Below, one piece after another: positions 20,252-26,386 of a stretch of 49,197 nucleotides of DNA. Positions within the stretch are counted from its first letter, which is position 1. Each line of letters begins with the position of its first letter. Location of the stretch: IMG/VR virus record IMGVR_UViG_3300013102_000040, positions 1 to 49,197 of that record. One strand, given 5' to 3'. The position numbers and the translations under genes were made by a program. The notes under the pieces were generated by a model. It did no database searches and was not told where the DNA came from. It saw only the letters and a list, made by a program, of their open reading frames with translations. Source of the DNA: a virus.

Positions 20252-20313
20252 AGAATACTATATACTGCCTCTCACCGAATGTACAATCCGGTGAGAAGCC
20301 GTACGTAGTATTA
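20252..20313 (-). promoter_or_regulatory. Palindromic promoter
   Basis: -35 TTGTAC at 20286-20281, -10 TATAGT at 20262-20257. Arms TCTCACCG/CGGTGAGA. The outer arm holds the stop of the 20311 gene. Confidence 0.8.
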
Positions 20314-20532
20314 CCACATTTTGTAATACAGGTTGTCGAAGGAAGGTGCGGTGGAAAAGTCGTCATCTTCGAAGGAGATGTGCATCACGAACATTCCTTG
20401 GGACCAAAGTCCAACTTCATCATGTTCAGAGGACCATTTCCAGGTGGCTCCTTCTTCGAGGAGCATTTCTACAACTTCGATGGTGCGGGAGTCTGAAGCA
20501 TTTTCGAGGAAGTTCTTGATTCGAGTTTCCAT
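20311..20532 (-). CDS. Hypothetical protein, 73 aa
   Basis: Not recognised. Helical start (METRIKNFLENASDSRTIEV) then a short beta-rich part rich in Trp and Asp. AAAGGAGAAAAA before the ATG. Its promoter lies inside the upstream gene. Confidence 0.7.
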   Translation of the reverse strand: METRIKNFLENASDSRTIEVVEMLLEEGATWKWSSEHDEVGLWSQGMFVMHISFEDDDFSTAPSFDNLYYKMW

Positions 20533-20562
20533 TTTTTCTCCTTTAGGGTTGTTGATAGTTCT

Positions 20563-20592
20563 ACTATATCACCTATTCGATGACATGTACAC
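20563..20592 (-). promoter_or_regulatory. Promoter embedded in the upstream gene
   Basis: -35 GTGTAC at 20592-20587 within the last codons of the 20573 gene; -10 TATAGT at 20568-20563. No palindrome and no separate terminator, so read-through is likely. Confidence 0.75.
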
Positions 20593-20890
20593 TACCATTT
20601 TCAAGAGCCTCAGAAGTGTGTGGGAGCTGCGCAATTTTGCGGGCATATGCAACTACATCCGCGGGGGTCTGCCATCCCAGAACGTCACCGTGAAGCACTG
20701 AAACATCAATATACCAATCTTCTTCCGTGCCGCGGATGACCACGCATTCGAAAAGTCCGGACTTGTAGCCGTAGCTACCATAATGACGGATGACAGAGAT
20801 TCCGTAACCGTTCGGGAAAAAGGCCTTCTTCGCAAAGTCACCTTCAGGTACGTCGAAGTCCGTTTCGCGGAGTGCGATTTCATTGGTCAT
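20573..20890 (-). CDS. Hypothetical protein, 105 aa
   Basis: Not recognised. Beta-rich middle with aromatic residues (NGYGISVIRHYGSYGYKSGL, WYIDVSVLHGDVLGWQTPAD) and a helical end. AAAGGAGAAAAC before the ATG. Confidence 0.7.
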   Translation of the reverse strand: MTNEIALRETDFDVPEGDFAKKAFFPNGYGISVIRHYGSYGYKSGLFECVVIRGTEEDWYIDVSVLHGDVLGWQTPADVVAYARKIAQLPHTSEALENGSVHVIE

Positions 20891-20915
20891 TGTTTTCTCC
20901 TTTGCGGTTGTTGAT

Positions 20916-20972
20916 AGTTCTACTATATACTAGGTGGGTGAGAATGTACACTCACCCACCCGTGTCACCCTA
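20916..20972 (-). promoter_or_regulatory. Palindromic promoter with 10-pair perfect arms
   Basis: -35 GTGTAC at 20951-20946, -10 TATAGT at 20927-20922. Arms GGTGGGTGAG/CTCACCCACC. Confidence 0.8.
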
Positions 20973-21392
20973 AAGCTGCGCAACCTGACGGGTGTAGCTC
21001 CATTCAACCTTACCGAAAACGTTGCTCGGAAGGGCATCGTAGACTCTCGAGGGCATTACGGCGATGATCTTGAAGTTGCGTCCGGGGCGCGCAGTTTCCA
21101 TTGCGGCATGATGCATTTCGAGTGCGGAGTCCACTGAGCCGGCCCACTGACTTCCGATGCCGAGCTGCTCACGGTCACCCTCCCACTCGCTCACAATTGT
21201 GAAGGACGTTTTGGTGGGCTGGCCCTTTGCATCATGTACGTAGTTGGCGGGAATGTCCCAAAGGTCAGGCTCAGTACGGCGGCGGACCGTGTAAGTGTCC
21301 GTCTTGTTGTCATAGCTTTCAACGACACAATCGTTGTCGTCCCAGCCGATGAAGTAGTTGATGACGCGGACTGGGTGGCCTTTGCGGAACAT
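20970..21392 (-). CDS. Hypothetical protein, 140 aa
   Basis: Not recognised. N-terminal half suggests a small barrel (KGHPVRVINYFIGWDDNDCV, KTDTYTVRRRTEPDLWDIPA); the C-terminal half is alpha/beta. Largest of the single-gene units here. AAAGGAGAAAC before the ATG. Confidence 0.7.
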   Translation of the reverse strand: MFRKGHPVRVINYFIGWDDNDCVVESYDNKTDTYTVRRRTEPDLWDIPANYVHDAKGQPTKTSFTIVSEWEGDREQLGIGSQWAGSVDSALEMHHAAMETARPGRNFKIIAVMPSRVYDALPSNVFGKVEWSYTRQVAQL

Positions 21393-21419
21393 TTGTTTCT
21401 CCTTTTGTGGTTGTTGATA

Positions 21420-21474
21420 GTTATACTATATACTAGAGGGTGGGCTTTGTACACCCACCCTCTCAAGTATTACA
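21420..21474 (-). promoter_or_regulatory. Palindromic promoter
   Basis: -35 GTGTAC at 21454-21449, -10 TATAGT at 21430-21425. Arms AGAGGGTGGG/CCCACCCTCT, outer ATACT/AGTAT. Contains the stop of the 21470 gene. Confidence 0.8.
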
Positions 21475-21676
21475 AGCGGGCGAAATATTCTCCGTCTTCC
21501 TCTTCGACGATGAGAGTTTCGTACGTCTTCCAACCATCTCCTGTGGTGTAGAAGGAAACTGAGAGGTCGTCTCCTTCTTCCTTGATGTTGGTGATTTCGA
21601 AGTGCCAATCACGGGTGTCCTCGCCTTTGCGGAGGAAGAATTCGCGGAGTGCGACTTCAATGTTTCCGAGGTGCAT
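21470..21676 (-). CDS. Hypothetical protein, 68 aa
   Basis: ATG 21676 after AAAGGAGAGAAA. Helix (IEVALREFFLRKGEDTRDWH) followed by strands (DDLSVSFYTTGDGWKTYETL) and an acidic end. Not recognised. Confidence 0.7.
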   Translation of the reverse strand: MHLGNIEVALREFFLRKGEDTRDWHFEITNIKEEGDDLSVSFYTTGDGWKTYETLIVEEEDGEYFARL

Positions 21677-21701
21677 TTTCTCTCCTTTGTAGCTGTTGAT
21701 A

Positions 21702-21763
21702 GTTCTACTATATACTAGAGAGGGCGGAATGTACACACCCTCTCTAGCATTATCTCATATTAC
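21702..21763 (-). promoter_or_regulatory. Palindromic promoter with 10-pair perfect arms
   Basis: -35 GTGTAC at 21736-21731, -10 TATAGT at 21712-21707. Arms CTAGAGAGGG/CCCTCTCTAG. Confidence 0.8.
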
Positions 21764-21969
21764 TCGTCGTCGAGCTGGCGGTACTTATCCGCGCGGTCCT
21801 CTTCGATCGAGAGTTGAAGGGAGGAAACGACCTCGTACTTGGTGCCGTCTTCCTTACGAGCTTCCCAACGGTTGAGCTCGTCTGCGCGGCCTTGAGCATC
21901 GCGTTCGAACTGGTACGGAATGTTGTGGAAGGGGTTGGTGCGGCCAATTTCGCGGACGTAGAAATGCAT
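21760..21969 (-). CDS. Hypothetical protein, 69 aa
   Basis: ATG 21969 after AAAGGAGAAAACG. Product MHFYVREIGRTNPFHNIPYQ... is charged and helical towards the end (SIEEDRADKYRQLDDE). Not recognised. Confidence 0.7.
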   Translation of the reverse strand: MHFYVREIGRTNPFHNIPYQFERDAQGRADELNRWEARKEDGTKYEVVSSLQLSIEEDRADKYRQLDDE

Positions 21970-22003
21970 TTCGTTTTCTCCTTTAGTAGTTGTTGATAAG
22001 ACT

Positions 22004-22033
22004 ACTATATATTGCGGTTTCCCAAATGTACAC
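22004..22033 (-). promoter_or_regulatory. Non-palindromic promoter, GTGTAC-N18-TATAGT
   Basis: -35 at 22033-22028, -10 at 22009-22004. The upstream gene ends instead at the hairpin at 22101-22129. Confidence 0.75.
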
Positions 22034-22100
22034 TTGAATTTTGGTGACGTTTTGGGAGGCGATGGGTATGCGGGCAATAACTACTTCATCGAGAAAACAA

Positions 22101-22129
22101 GAGAGGCTCTGGGGTTAGCAGAGCCTCTC
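22101..22129 (-). terminator. Terminator of the 22139 gene
   Basis: GAGAGGCTCTG / CAGAGCCTCTC, 11 perfect pairs with a seven-base loop, then TTGTTTTC on the minus strand. Confidence 0.85.
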
Positions 22130-22138
22130 TCGTATTAG

Positions 22139-22417
22139 CTAGAGGTTGAAGTCTTCGGCGTAGCTAAGTGCATCCTTTTCCGAATCGACTCCAACGAGGG
22201 TCTCGTCCCATGCGGCCTTTTCGGGGTATCCGCGGGTTACCCAAAAGGTGGTGTGGTATTCGTCTTCGATTTGGTACCAAACGACTTCGTTGACGGAATC
22301 GACGAGAATCTTTCCCGTGCAGGTATGTGCGTGGGGGAAACCTTCACGCTTTGCAATGCGGGCATTCTCTGCGTCGATGAAGAGGATGTCTGCGGTGATT
22401 GCTTCGAAGGTGTTCAT
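22139..22417 (-). CDS. Hypothetical protein, 92 aa
   Basis: Not recognised. Alpha/beta with a His-rich segment (KREGFPHAHTCTGKILVDSV) and strands (EVVWYQIEDEYHTTFWVTRG). AAGGAGAAACC before the ATG. Confidence 0.7.
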   Translation of the reverse strand: MNTFEAITADILFIDAENARIAKREGFPHAHTCTGKILVDSVNEVVWYQIEDEYHTTFWVTRGYPEKAAWDETLVGVDSEKDALSYAEDFNL

Positions 22418-22445
22418 TTTGGTTTCTCCTTATTGGTTGTTGATA

Positions 22446-22508
22446 GTTATACTATATAACACGAGGAATGGAATGTACAATCCATTCCCCATGTTACTTA
22501 GTATTACT
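22446..22508 (-). promoter_or_regulatory. Palindromic promoter
   Basis: -35 TTGTAC at 22480-22475, -10 TATAGT at 22456-22451. Arms GGAATGGA/TCCATTCC. Contains the stop of the 22504 gene. Confidence 0.8.
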
Positions 22509-22743
22509 TTGAGACGGAAAGTCGATTCGCGGAGGAACCGTAGGCCCAATGTCCGTTGAAACGGTAAGCTTCCCATTCGAAGGTTTCATTGGGCTCGAGG
22601 TCTTGGAAGGTAGCGCGGGCATCGTCACCCTTTCCTTCAACTTTGATGAGGCGGTAGAAATCCCAGCGATCTTGGTTCATTCCTCCGTGGAAGTGAAGTT
22701 CGAAGATTTCTCCAACATTCTTGGTGCTGATGCGCTTTGCCAT
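22504..22743 (-). CDS. Small conserved-domain protein, 79 aa, paralogue of 24003 and 11694 products
   Basis: Begins MAKRISTKNVGEIFELHFHG and ends with EWEAYRFNGHWAYGSSANRL. The 24003 product begins MAKRIAAGNVDKEFVLQIEG, and both share with the 11694 product a pattern of a Trp, then YRF/IRFK, G-H-W and a final strand. This looks like a small beta domain duplicated within the genome. Function unknown. Confidence 0.75.
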   Translation of the reverse strand: MAKRISTKNVGEIFELHFHGGMNQDRWDFYRLIKVEGKGDDARATFQDLEPNETFEWEAYRFNGHWAYGSSANRLSVSK

Positions 22744-22775
22744 TTTGGTTTCTCCTTTAGTATTTGTTGTTGATA

Positions 22776-22831
22776 GTTATACTATATACTAGATGGCGAG
22801 CGATGTACACTCGCCACCTAATATATTAATG
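22776..22831 (-). promoter_or_regulatory. Palindromic promoter
   Basis: -35 GTGTAC at 22810-22805, -10 TATAGT at 22786-22781. Arms TAGATGGCGAG/CTCGCCACCTA (one mismatch). Confidence 0.8.
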
Positions 22832-22836
22832 ATATA

Positions 22837-23061
22837 TCAGTCCTCTTCTTCGAGCTCCATTATCTCGAGGAGCGGGTAGTGCTGAGTGATTCGATCCCAG
22901 TAAACGATGTGGCGGACGGTATCATCCTCGTCGCTGACTTCCACCCAACGTTCTTTGTAGGAAGTGTAGCGGACTTCCCAGCGGCCTTCCAAACCGGTGG
23001 CCTCGATTTCGTCTCCATTGTGGAGGTTGTTGTAATAGTAGATTACCTTTTCGCGATCCAT
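22837..23061 (-). CDS. Hypothetical acidic protein, 74 aa
   Basis: Not recognised. Beta-rich (GDEIEATGLEGRWEVRYTSY, DDTVRHIVYWDRITQHYPLL) with an acidic tail EIMELEEED. AAGGAGAAACG before the ATG. Confidence 0.7.
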   Translation of the reverse strand: MDREKVIYYYNNLHNGDEIEATGLEGRWEVRYTSYKERWVEVSDEDDTVRHIVYWDRITQHYPLLEIMELEEED

Positions 23062-23091
23062 CGTTTCTCCTTAGTAGCTGTTGATAAGACT

Positions 23092-23121
23092 ACTATATAC
23101 TGCTGAAGAGCGGATGTACAA
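23092..23121 (-). promoter_or_regulatory. Non-palindromic promoter, TTGTAC-N18-TATAGT
   Basis: -35 at 23121-23116, -10 at 23097-23092. A separate terminator closes the upstream gene. Confidence 0.75.
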
Positions 23122-23198
23122 TCCAATTTTGGAAGGTTTGGGCGGCTTTTGGGAGGCTGCTGGTATGCGGATGATGGGTGCTTCATCCAAGAAAGGGT

Positions 23199-23225
23199 GG
23201 AGGCCCTGTGGTTAGCAGGGCCTCC
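23199..23225 (-). terminator. Terminator of the 23232 gene
   Basis: GGAGGCCCTG / CAGGGCCTCC, ten perfect pairs, seven-base loop, then ACCCTTTCTTGG on the minus strand. Confidence 0.8.
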
Positions 23226-23231
23226 GAGGGT

Positions 23232-23591
23232 TTAGGCGACGGGCTTCAGCTTGACGTACCCGTAGCGGTCCAAGTGGATGGTGTACTCGGTGCCGGCGAT
23301 TTCGAGCGTGTCGTTCACCGAGACTTCGATTCGCTGCTTGGGCTCCTGACGGTGTGCGGTGATCATCGCGCCGTTCTGGCTCATGAAGGCGACGGGACCC
23401 GACTCGATAGGACCCTGGTCAACGATCCGTCCCTTGCCGTCCTTCGTCCATCCGAAGATCGAGTAGGTGCTGTACTGGCCGTAGCGGTTGGGGTTGTCGA
23501 TGAAGTGGAGCTCGACGTTGCGGGGGCTCTGGAAGTAAGCGGGCTCTTCGGGGAAGGTGGTGGACGGCTGGGTTTCGATGATGTGCTTCAT
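23232..23591 (-). CDS. Hypothetical protein, 119 aa
   Basis: Not recognised. Beta-rich throughout (RNVELHFIDNPNRYGQYSTY, RIEVSVNDTLEIAGTEYTIH) with a Gly/Tyr-containing end (DRYGYVKLKPVA). AAGGAGAAATC before the ATG. Confidence 0.7.
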   Translation of the reverse strand: MKHIIETQPSTTFPEEPAYFQSPRNVELHFIDNPNRYGQYSTYSIFGWTKDGKGRIVDQGPIESGPVAFMSQNGAMITAHRQEPKQRIEVSVNDTLEIAGTEYTIHLDRYGYVKLKPVA

Positions 23592-23619
23592 GATTTCTCC
23601 TTATTGGTTGTTGTTGATA

Positions 23620-23672
23620 GTTATACTATATACTAGGAATGGGGCGGTGTACACCCCATTCCCAGTATTACC
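23620..23672 (-). promoter_or_regulatory. Palindromic promoter
   Basis: -35 GTGTAC at 23654-23649, -10 TATAGT at 23630-23625. Arms GGAATGGGG/CCCCATTCC, outer TACT/AGTA. Confidence 0.8.
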
Positions 23673-23677
23673 GAATG

Positions 23678-23914
23678 TTACTCGGCGAGCTCGTAGTAAT
23701 CCGGGTCGTAGCAGCTACCCTGCGTTTCGGCAACCGACTTGTTGAGGGCGGAGACGAGACCCTTCGCGGTTTTGGGGTTGCGGTTGATCTTGGGGTTCCA
23801 CGAGTTTCCGCATTCGAGGGTGTAGGAGAACGTCTTGACGAGTTCCTCGAGCGTTCCGGTGTAGGGGCTTTCGGAACCGCGGCGGGTCTTGATGATGGTG
23901 ATCTGCTTTGCCAT
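23678..23914 (-). CDS. Hypothetical protein, 78 aa
   Basis: Not recognised. Basic start (MAKQITIIKTRRGSESPYTG), then helical (TLEELVKTFSYTLECGNSWN) with two cysteines, acidic end. AAGGAGAAATTC before the ATG. Confidence 0.7.
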   Translation of the reverse strand: MAKQITIIKTRRGSESPYTGTLEELVKTFSYTLECGNSWNPKINRNPKTAKGLVSALNKSVAETQGSCYDPDYYELAE

Positions 23915-23945
23915 TTGAATTTCTCCTTATTGGTTGTTGTTGATA

Positions 23946-24006
23946 AGAATACTATATAATGCGGATCAGGATTTGTACAATCCTGAGCCACATTACTTAG
24001 TATTAC
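23946..24006 (-). promoter_or_regulatory. Palindromic promoter
   Basis: -35 TTGTAC at 23980-23975, -10 TATAGT at 23956-23951. Arms TCAGGATT/AATCCTGA, outer ATAATG/CATTAC. Contains the stop of the 24003 gene. Confidence 0.8.
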
Positions 24007-24248
24007 TTGAGGACGGTGACTTTCCGCTGCGGCAGGCCGCGGGTGTTCGTGACCCATCCGGACTTGAAGCGGATGACTTTCCACTGTCCCCATCGACCGT
24101 CGGGGAAGTGGGAGTCTGCGAAGGTCGCGGTCGACCAGTCACCATTCTTTTCGAACTTGAGGAGGCGGCAAGTGAGGGTGCGGTCGTTTCCTTCGATCTG
24201 AAGGACGAACTCTTTGTCGACGTTTCCTGCGGCGATTCGCTTTGCCAT
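24003..24248 (-). CDS. Small conserved-domain protein, 81 aa, paralogue of 22504 and 11694 products
   Basis: ATG 24248 after AAAGGAGAAAAG. Begins MAKRIAAGNVDKEFVLQIEG and ends GQWKVIRFKSGWVTNTRGLP plus RKVTVLK. The WKVIRFK strand is nearly the WKIIRFK of the AT-hook protein at 11694, and the start matches the 22504 protein. Confidence 0.75.
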   Translation of the reverse strand: MAKRIAAGNVDKEFVLQIEGNDRTLTCRLLKFEKNGDWSTATFADSHFPDGRWGQWKVIRFKSGWVTNTRGLPQRKVTVLK

Positions 24249-24282
24249 TTTCTTTTCTCCTTTAGTAGTTGTTGATAAGACT

Positions 24283-24312
24283 ACTATATACCACGGTGAA
24301 GCAGATGTACAA
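24283..24312 (-). promoter_or_regulatory. Non-palindromic promoter, TTGTAC-N18-TATAGT
   Basis: -35 at 24312-24307, -10 at 24288-24283. A separate terminator closes the upstream gene. Confidence 0.75.
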
Positions 24313-24383
24313 TCCAAACCGAAACTTTTTGGTGAGGTTTTGGGCGGCTTTGAGAACGCGGATGAAGGGTGATATGCCTAAAA

Positions 24384-24413
24384 CCTCTGAGTGACCCGAA
24401 GGCCACCCAGAGG
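24384..24413 (-). terminator. Terminator of the 24424 gene
   Basis: CCTCTGAGTG / CACCCAGAGG stem (one mismatch), ten-base loop, followed by TTTTAGG on the minus strand. Confidence 0.75.
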
Positions 24414-24423
24414 TCTCGCGGCT

Positions 24424-24663
24424 TTAGCCGAGGATTTCGTCGATCGAGCATCCGTCGAGCAGGGCTCCGTAAGCGTCTTCGACATTTCCGGCGCTGCCGA
24501 CCAGGTGGGCGAGCACTTCGCGGAGAGCGGTCGCGATTTGACCGTAAACTCCGTGCTGACCCGCGATATCGAAGGACGGGCTTTCGTTTGCGAGGAGGCG
24601 GGCTTCGTTGAGCTTGATTGCGAGGGCTTTGTGGGTTTCGAAGCGGTTATCCGAGCGGTTCAT
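24424..24663 (-). CDS. Hypothetical helical protein, 79 aa
   Basis: Not recognised. Helical throughout (FETHKALAIKLNEARLLANE, GQIATALREVLAHLVGSAGN). AAAGGAGAAAC before the ATG. Confidence 0.7.
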   Translation of the reverse strand: MNRSDNRFETHKALAIKLNEARLLANESPSFDIAGQHGVYGQIATALREVLAHLVGSAGNVEDAYGALLDGCSIDEILG

Positions 24664-24690
24664 TTTGTTTCTCCTTTGTTGTTGTTGATA

Positions 24691-24751
24691 GTTATACTAT
24701 ATAACACCTTCTAGGATTTGTACAATCCTAGAAGATGTTACTTAGTATTAC
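24691..24751 (-). promoter_or_regulatory. Palindromic promoter, clearest example
   Basis: -35 TTGTAC at 24725-24720, -10 TATAGT at 24701-24696. A 61-base inverted repeat centred on 24721: 28-base arms with 24 paired positions, including CTTCTAGGATT/AATCCTAGAAG. The TAA stop of the 24748 gene is in one arm and pairs with the -10 side of the other. Confidence 0.85.
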
Positions 24752-24978
24752 TTGGCGGTGAAGGGCTGGGCTGCGGTGTAACCGGTGGGTGCGACCCACA
24801 TCGGTCCCTCGATGACATCGCGGTACGGGCTGGCCTCTTTGGGGGTCCAGATGATGTGGTACTTTACGACGGGTCCGAAGGGGTCCAGAGGACGAGCGGT
24901 GCACTTGTAGATGGCACCTTCTCCACCGAACTTGTTCTCGACGTAAGCGGTCATTTCTTCGAGGTTCTTGAGTTCCAT
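24748..24978 (-). CDS. Hypothetical protein, 76 aa
   Basis: Not recognised. Helix at the start (LEEMTAYVENKFGGEGAIYK) then strands with many Pro (GPVVKYHIIWTPKEASPYRD). AAAGGAGAAGA before the ATG. Confidence 0.7.
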   Translation of the reverse strand: MELKNLEEMTAYVENKFGGEGAIYKCTARPLDPFGPVVKYHIIWTPKEASPYRDVIEGPMWVAPTGYTAAQPFTAK

Positions 24979-25011
24979 TTTCTTCTCCTTTGTTGTGGTG
25001 TTGATAGTTAT

Positions 25012-25041
25012 ACTATATACTGCTTTTCAGCGGATGTACAC
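25012..25041 (-). promoter_or_regulatory. Promoter, GTGTAC-N18-TATAGT
   Basis: -35 at 25041-25036, immediately after the stop of the 25042 gene; -10 at 25017-25012. No palindrome and no separate terminator. Confidence 0.75.
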
Positions 25042-25245
25042 TCAGTTTGCGAGTGACTTTGCGACGGCCATGAACTGGTTGACGGATTCGCGAGGGCCTT
25101 TCACGGAGACACGGGTGGCATCCTCGTTGATGCCGAAGGTGAGATCGTAGAAGGAAGGAGAAGTTGCGAGGCGGGTGATCAGGGTGAGTCCCTGGATGTA
25201 GGTGAAGCCTTCGAGGTTTACGTGGGCTTTCTTGTTCTTGAACAT
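25042..25245 (-). CDS. Hypothetical protein, 67 aa
   Basis: ATG 25245 after AAAGGAGAAAAA. Product MFKNKKAHVNLEGFTYIQGL... is alpha/beta with a basic start. Not recognised. Confidence 0.7.
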   Translation of the reverse strand: MFKNKKAHVNLEGFTYIQGLTLITRLATSPSFYDLTFGINEDATRVSVKGPRESVNQFMAVAKSLAN

Positions 25246-25276
25246 TTTTTCTCCTTTAGAAGTTGTTGATAAGAAT

Positions 25277-25314
25277 ACTATATACTGAAGAGAGGGTGGT
25301 GTACACCCTCTCTC
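25277..25314 (-). promoter_or_regulatory. Palindromic promoter
   Basis: -35 GTGTAC at 25306-25301, -10 TATAGT at 25282-25277. Arms AGAGAGGG/CCCTCTCT. Outer arms are not conserved. Confidence 0.75.
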
Positions 25315-25329
25315 CAATATTTCTTCTTG

Positions 25330-25527
25330 TTACTTCCAGAAGGTGAGGGTGGCTCCGATGAACTCTCGAGCGTTCAGGAGCTGTGCGACGAAGTCGCTGT
25401 CTTCGGAGAGGTTGTAGAAAGCGGTGGAACCGGGGAAGTCTCCAGTGATCATGAGGAGGATGATGGGAGCGGTGAAGATGAAGAGGATGCCGAGTGCGGT
25501 GGTGCTGAGGATCTGGAAGGCTTTCAT
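25330..25527 (-). CDS. Small membrane protein, 65 aa
   Basis: A strongly hydrophobic N-terminal half (LSTTALGILFIFTAPIILLMITG) suggests one or two membrane passes; the rest is polar with helical character. Unknown function. AAAGGAGAAC before the ATG. Confidence 0.7.
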   Translation of the reverse strand: MKAFQILSTTALGILFIFTAPIILLMITGDFPGSTAFYNLSEDSDFVAQLLNAREFIGATLTFWK

Positions 25528-25565
25528 TTTGTTCTCCTTTGTTGCGGTTTGTTGTTGATAAGACT

Positions 25566-25595
25566 ACTATATACAACTATTGATGCGGTGTACAC
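25566..25595 (-). promoter_or_regulatory. Non-palindromic promoter, GTGTAC-N18-TATAGT
   Basis: -35 at 25595-25590, -10 at 25571-25566. A separate terminator closes the upstream gene. Confidence 0.75.
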
Positions 25596-25669
25596 TATGC
25601 GGTGTAACATTTTGCAGGAGTTTGGTAACAAAAGGAGGGTGAGGTTTGGTGACGATCTGAGAGGTTTAC

Positions 25670-25705
25670 CGATGCGGGTGAATAACTTATCATCCACCCG
25701 CACCG
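25670..25705 (-). terminator. Hairpin terminator of the 25735 gene
   Basis: CGATGCGGGTG / CACCCGCACCG (one mismatch), with a second small stem GCCTC/GAGGC at 25707-25723 next to the stop codon. No long T-tract. Confidence 0.6.
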
Positions 25706-25734
25706 AGCCTCAGAGGGTGAGGCGAGGGTAGTGC

Positions 25735-26127
25735 CTAGGCGTTCCAGGCCTGCTCGACGTGGATGATGTGAAGGACGCCTGGGTGGGAAGGAGATTCGAT
25801 GGTGAAGTAGGTAGGATCGAGGTCATCCTGGGTTCCTCCAATGACTGAGCCTGAGTAGACATATGTCATGGGGTTTTCAACCTCAGAGGAAGGAACTGGA
25901 AGCTTCGAGACAATGTCCATGGCTTCCTCCTCCGTGTTGAAGCCGAAGGCTTCGTACATGTCGCTCACGTTCTCAGCTTCGTAGTCCCAGCAGGGTTCCT
26001 CGATGGGGCAACCATCAGCTCCGAGTTCGATCGAGGTGGAGGAGTCGATGTTGGTTTGAGGAGCTTCAGTGGTTTGAGGGGAAAGGGCGATTACGATGGA
26101 GGCGAGGATCGAGAGGAGGAGGTTCAT
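25735..26127 (-). CDS. Predicted secreted protein, 130 aa
   Basis: N-terminus MNLLLSILASIVIALSPQTT is a hydrophobic segment like a signal peptide, with cleavage possible near residue 20-25. The mature part is acidic, with C40 and C46 close together (GCPIEEPCWDYE) and an alpha/beta body (YFTIESPSHPGVLHIIHVEQ). Export from the host by the general secretory route is inferred. Rightmost leftward gene. Confidence 0.75.
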   Translation of the reverse strand: MNLLLSILASIVIALSPQTTEAPQTNIDSSTSIELGADGCPIEEPCWDYEAENVSDMYEAFGFNTEEEAMDIVSKLPVPSSEVENPMTYVYSGSVIGGTQDDLDPTYFTIESPSHPGVLHIIHVEQAWNA

Positions 26128-26173
26128 GATTTGGTTTCCTTTTCTTTAGTGGGTGGTTGTTGTTGATAAGACT

Positions 26174-26203
26174 ACTATATACAGATTTTTTCGCAATGTA
26201 CAC
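26174..26203 (-). promoter_or_regulatory. Promoter, GTGTAC-N18-TATAGT
   Basis: -35 at 26203-26198, -10 at 26179-26174, for the secreted-protein gene. Between here and 26351 lie about 150 bases without a gene, with GC-rich short inverted repeats (GCCTT...AAGGC at 26242-26265, AGGGC...GCCCT near 26275). Confidence 0.75.
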
Positions 26204-26350
26204 TTCATTTTGAGGTTTGTGCCTATATATAAGGTTGCGGGCCTTTTCCGGAAACCCTGGAAGGCTTTTTGGCAGGGCACTGCCCTACTCTCGGAAAATT
26301 CCGGCGAAATAACAGTGTCTATATACAGCGTACACCCATCCCCATCCCAA

Positions 26351-26380
26351 GTGTACAAAATCGAAAATACTGGATAATAT
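26351..26380 (+). promoter_or_regulatory. Leaderless promoter, GTGTAC-N18-TAATAT
   Basis: -35 at 26351-26356, -10 at 26375-26380, ATG of the 26387 gene six bases later. Drives the long rightward block. Confidence 0.75.
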
Positions 26381-26386
26381 CAACCC

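Noticed and set aside
14205-25314. CRISPR-like array of regularly spaced repeats
   Set aside because: The recurring elements are 200-450 bases apart with genes between them, and their arms differ; they are promoters, not repeat-spacer units.
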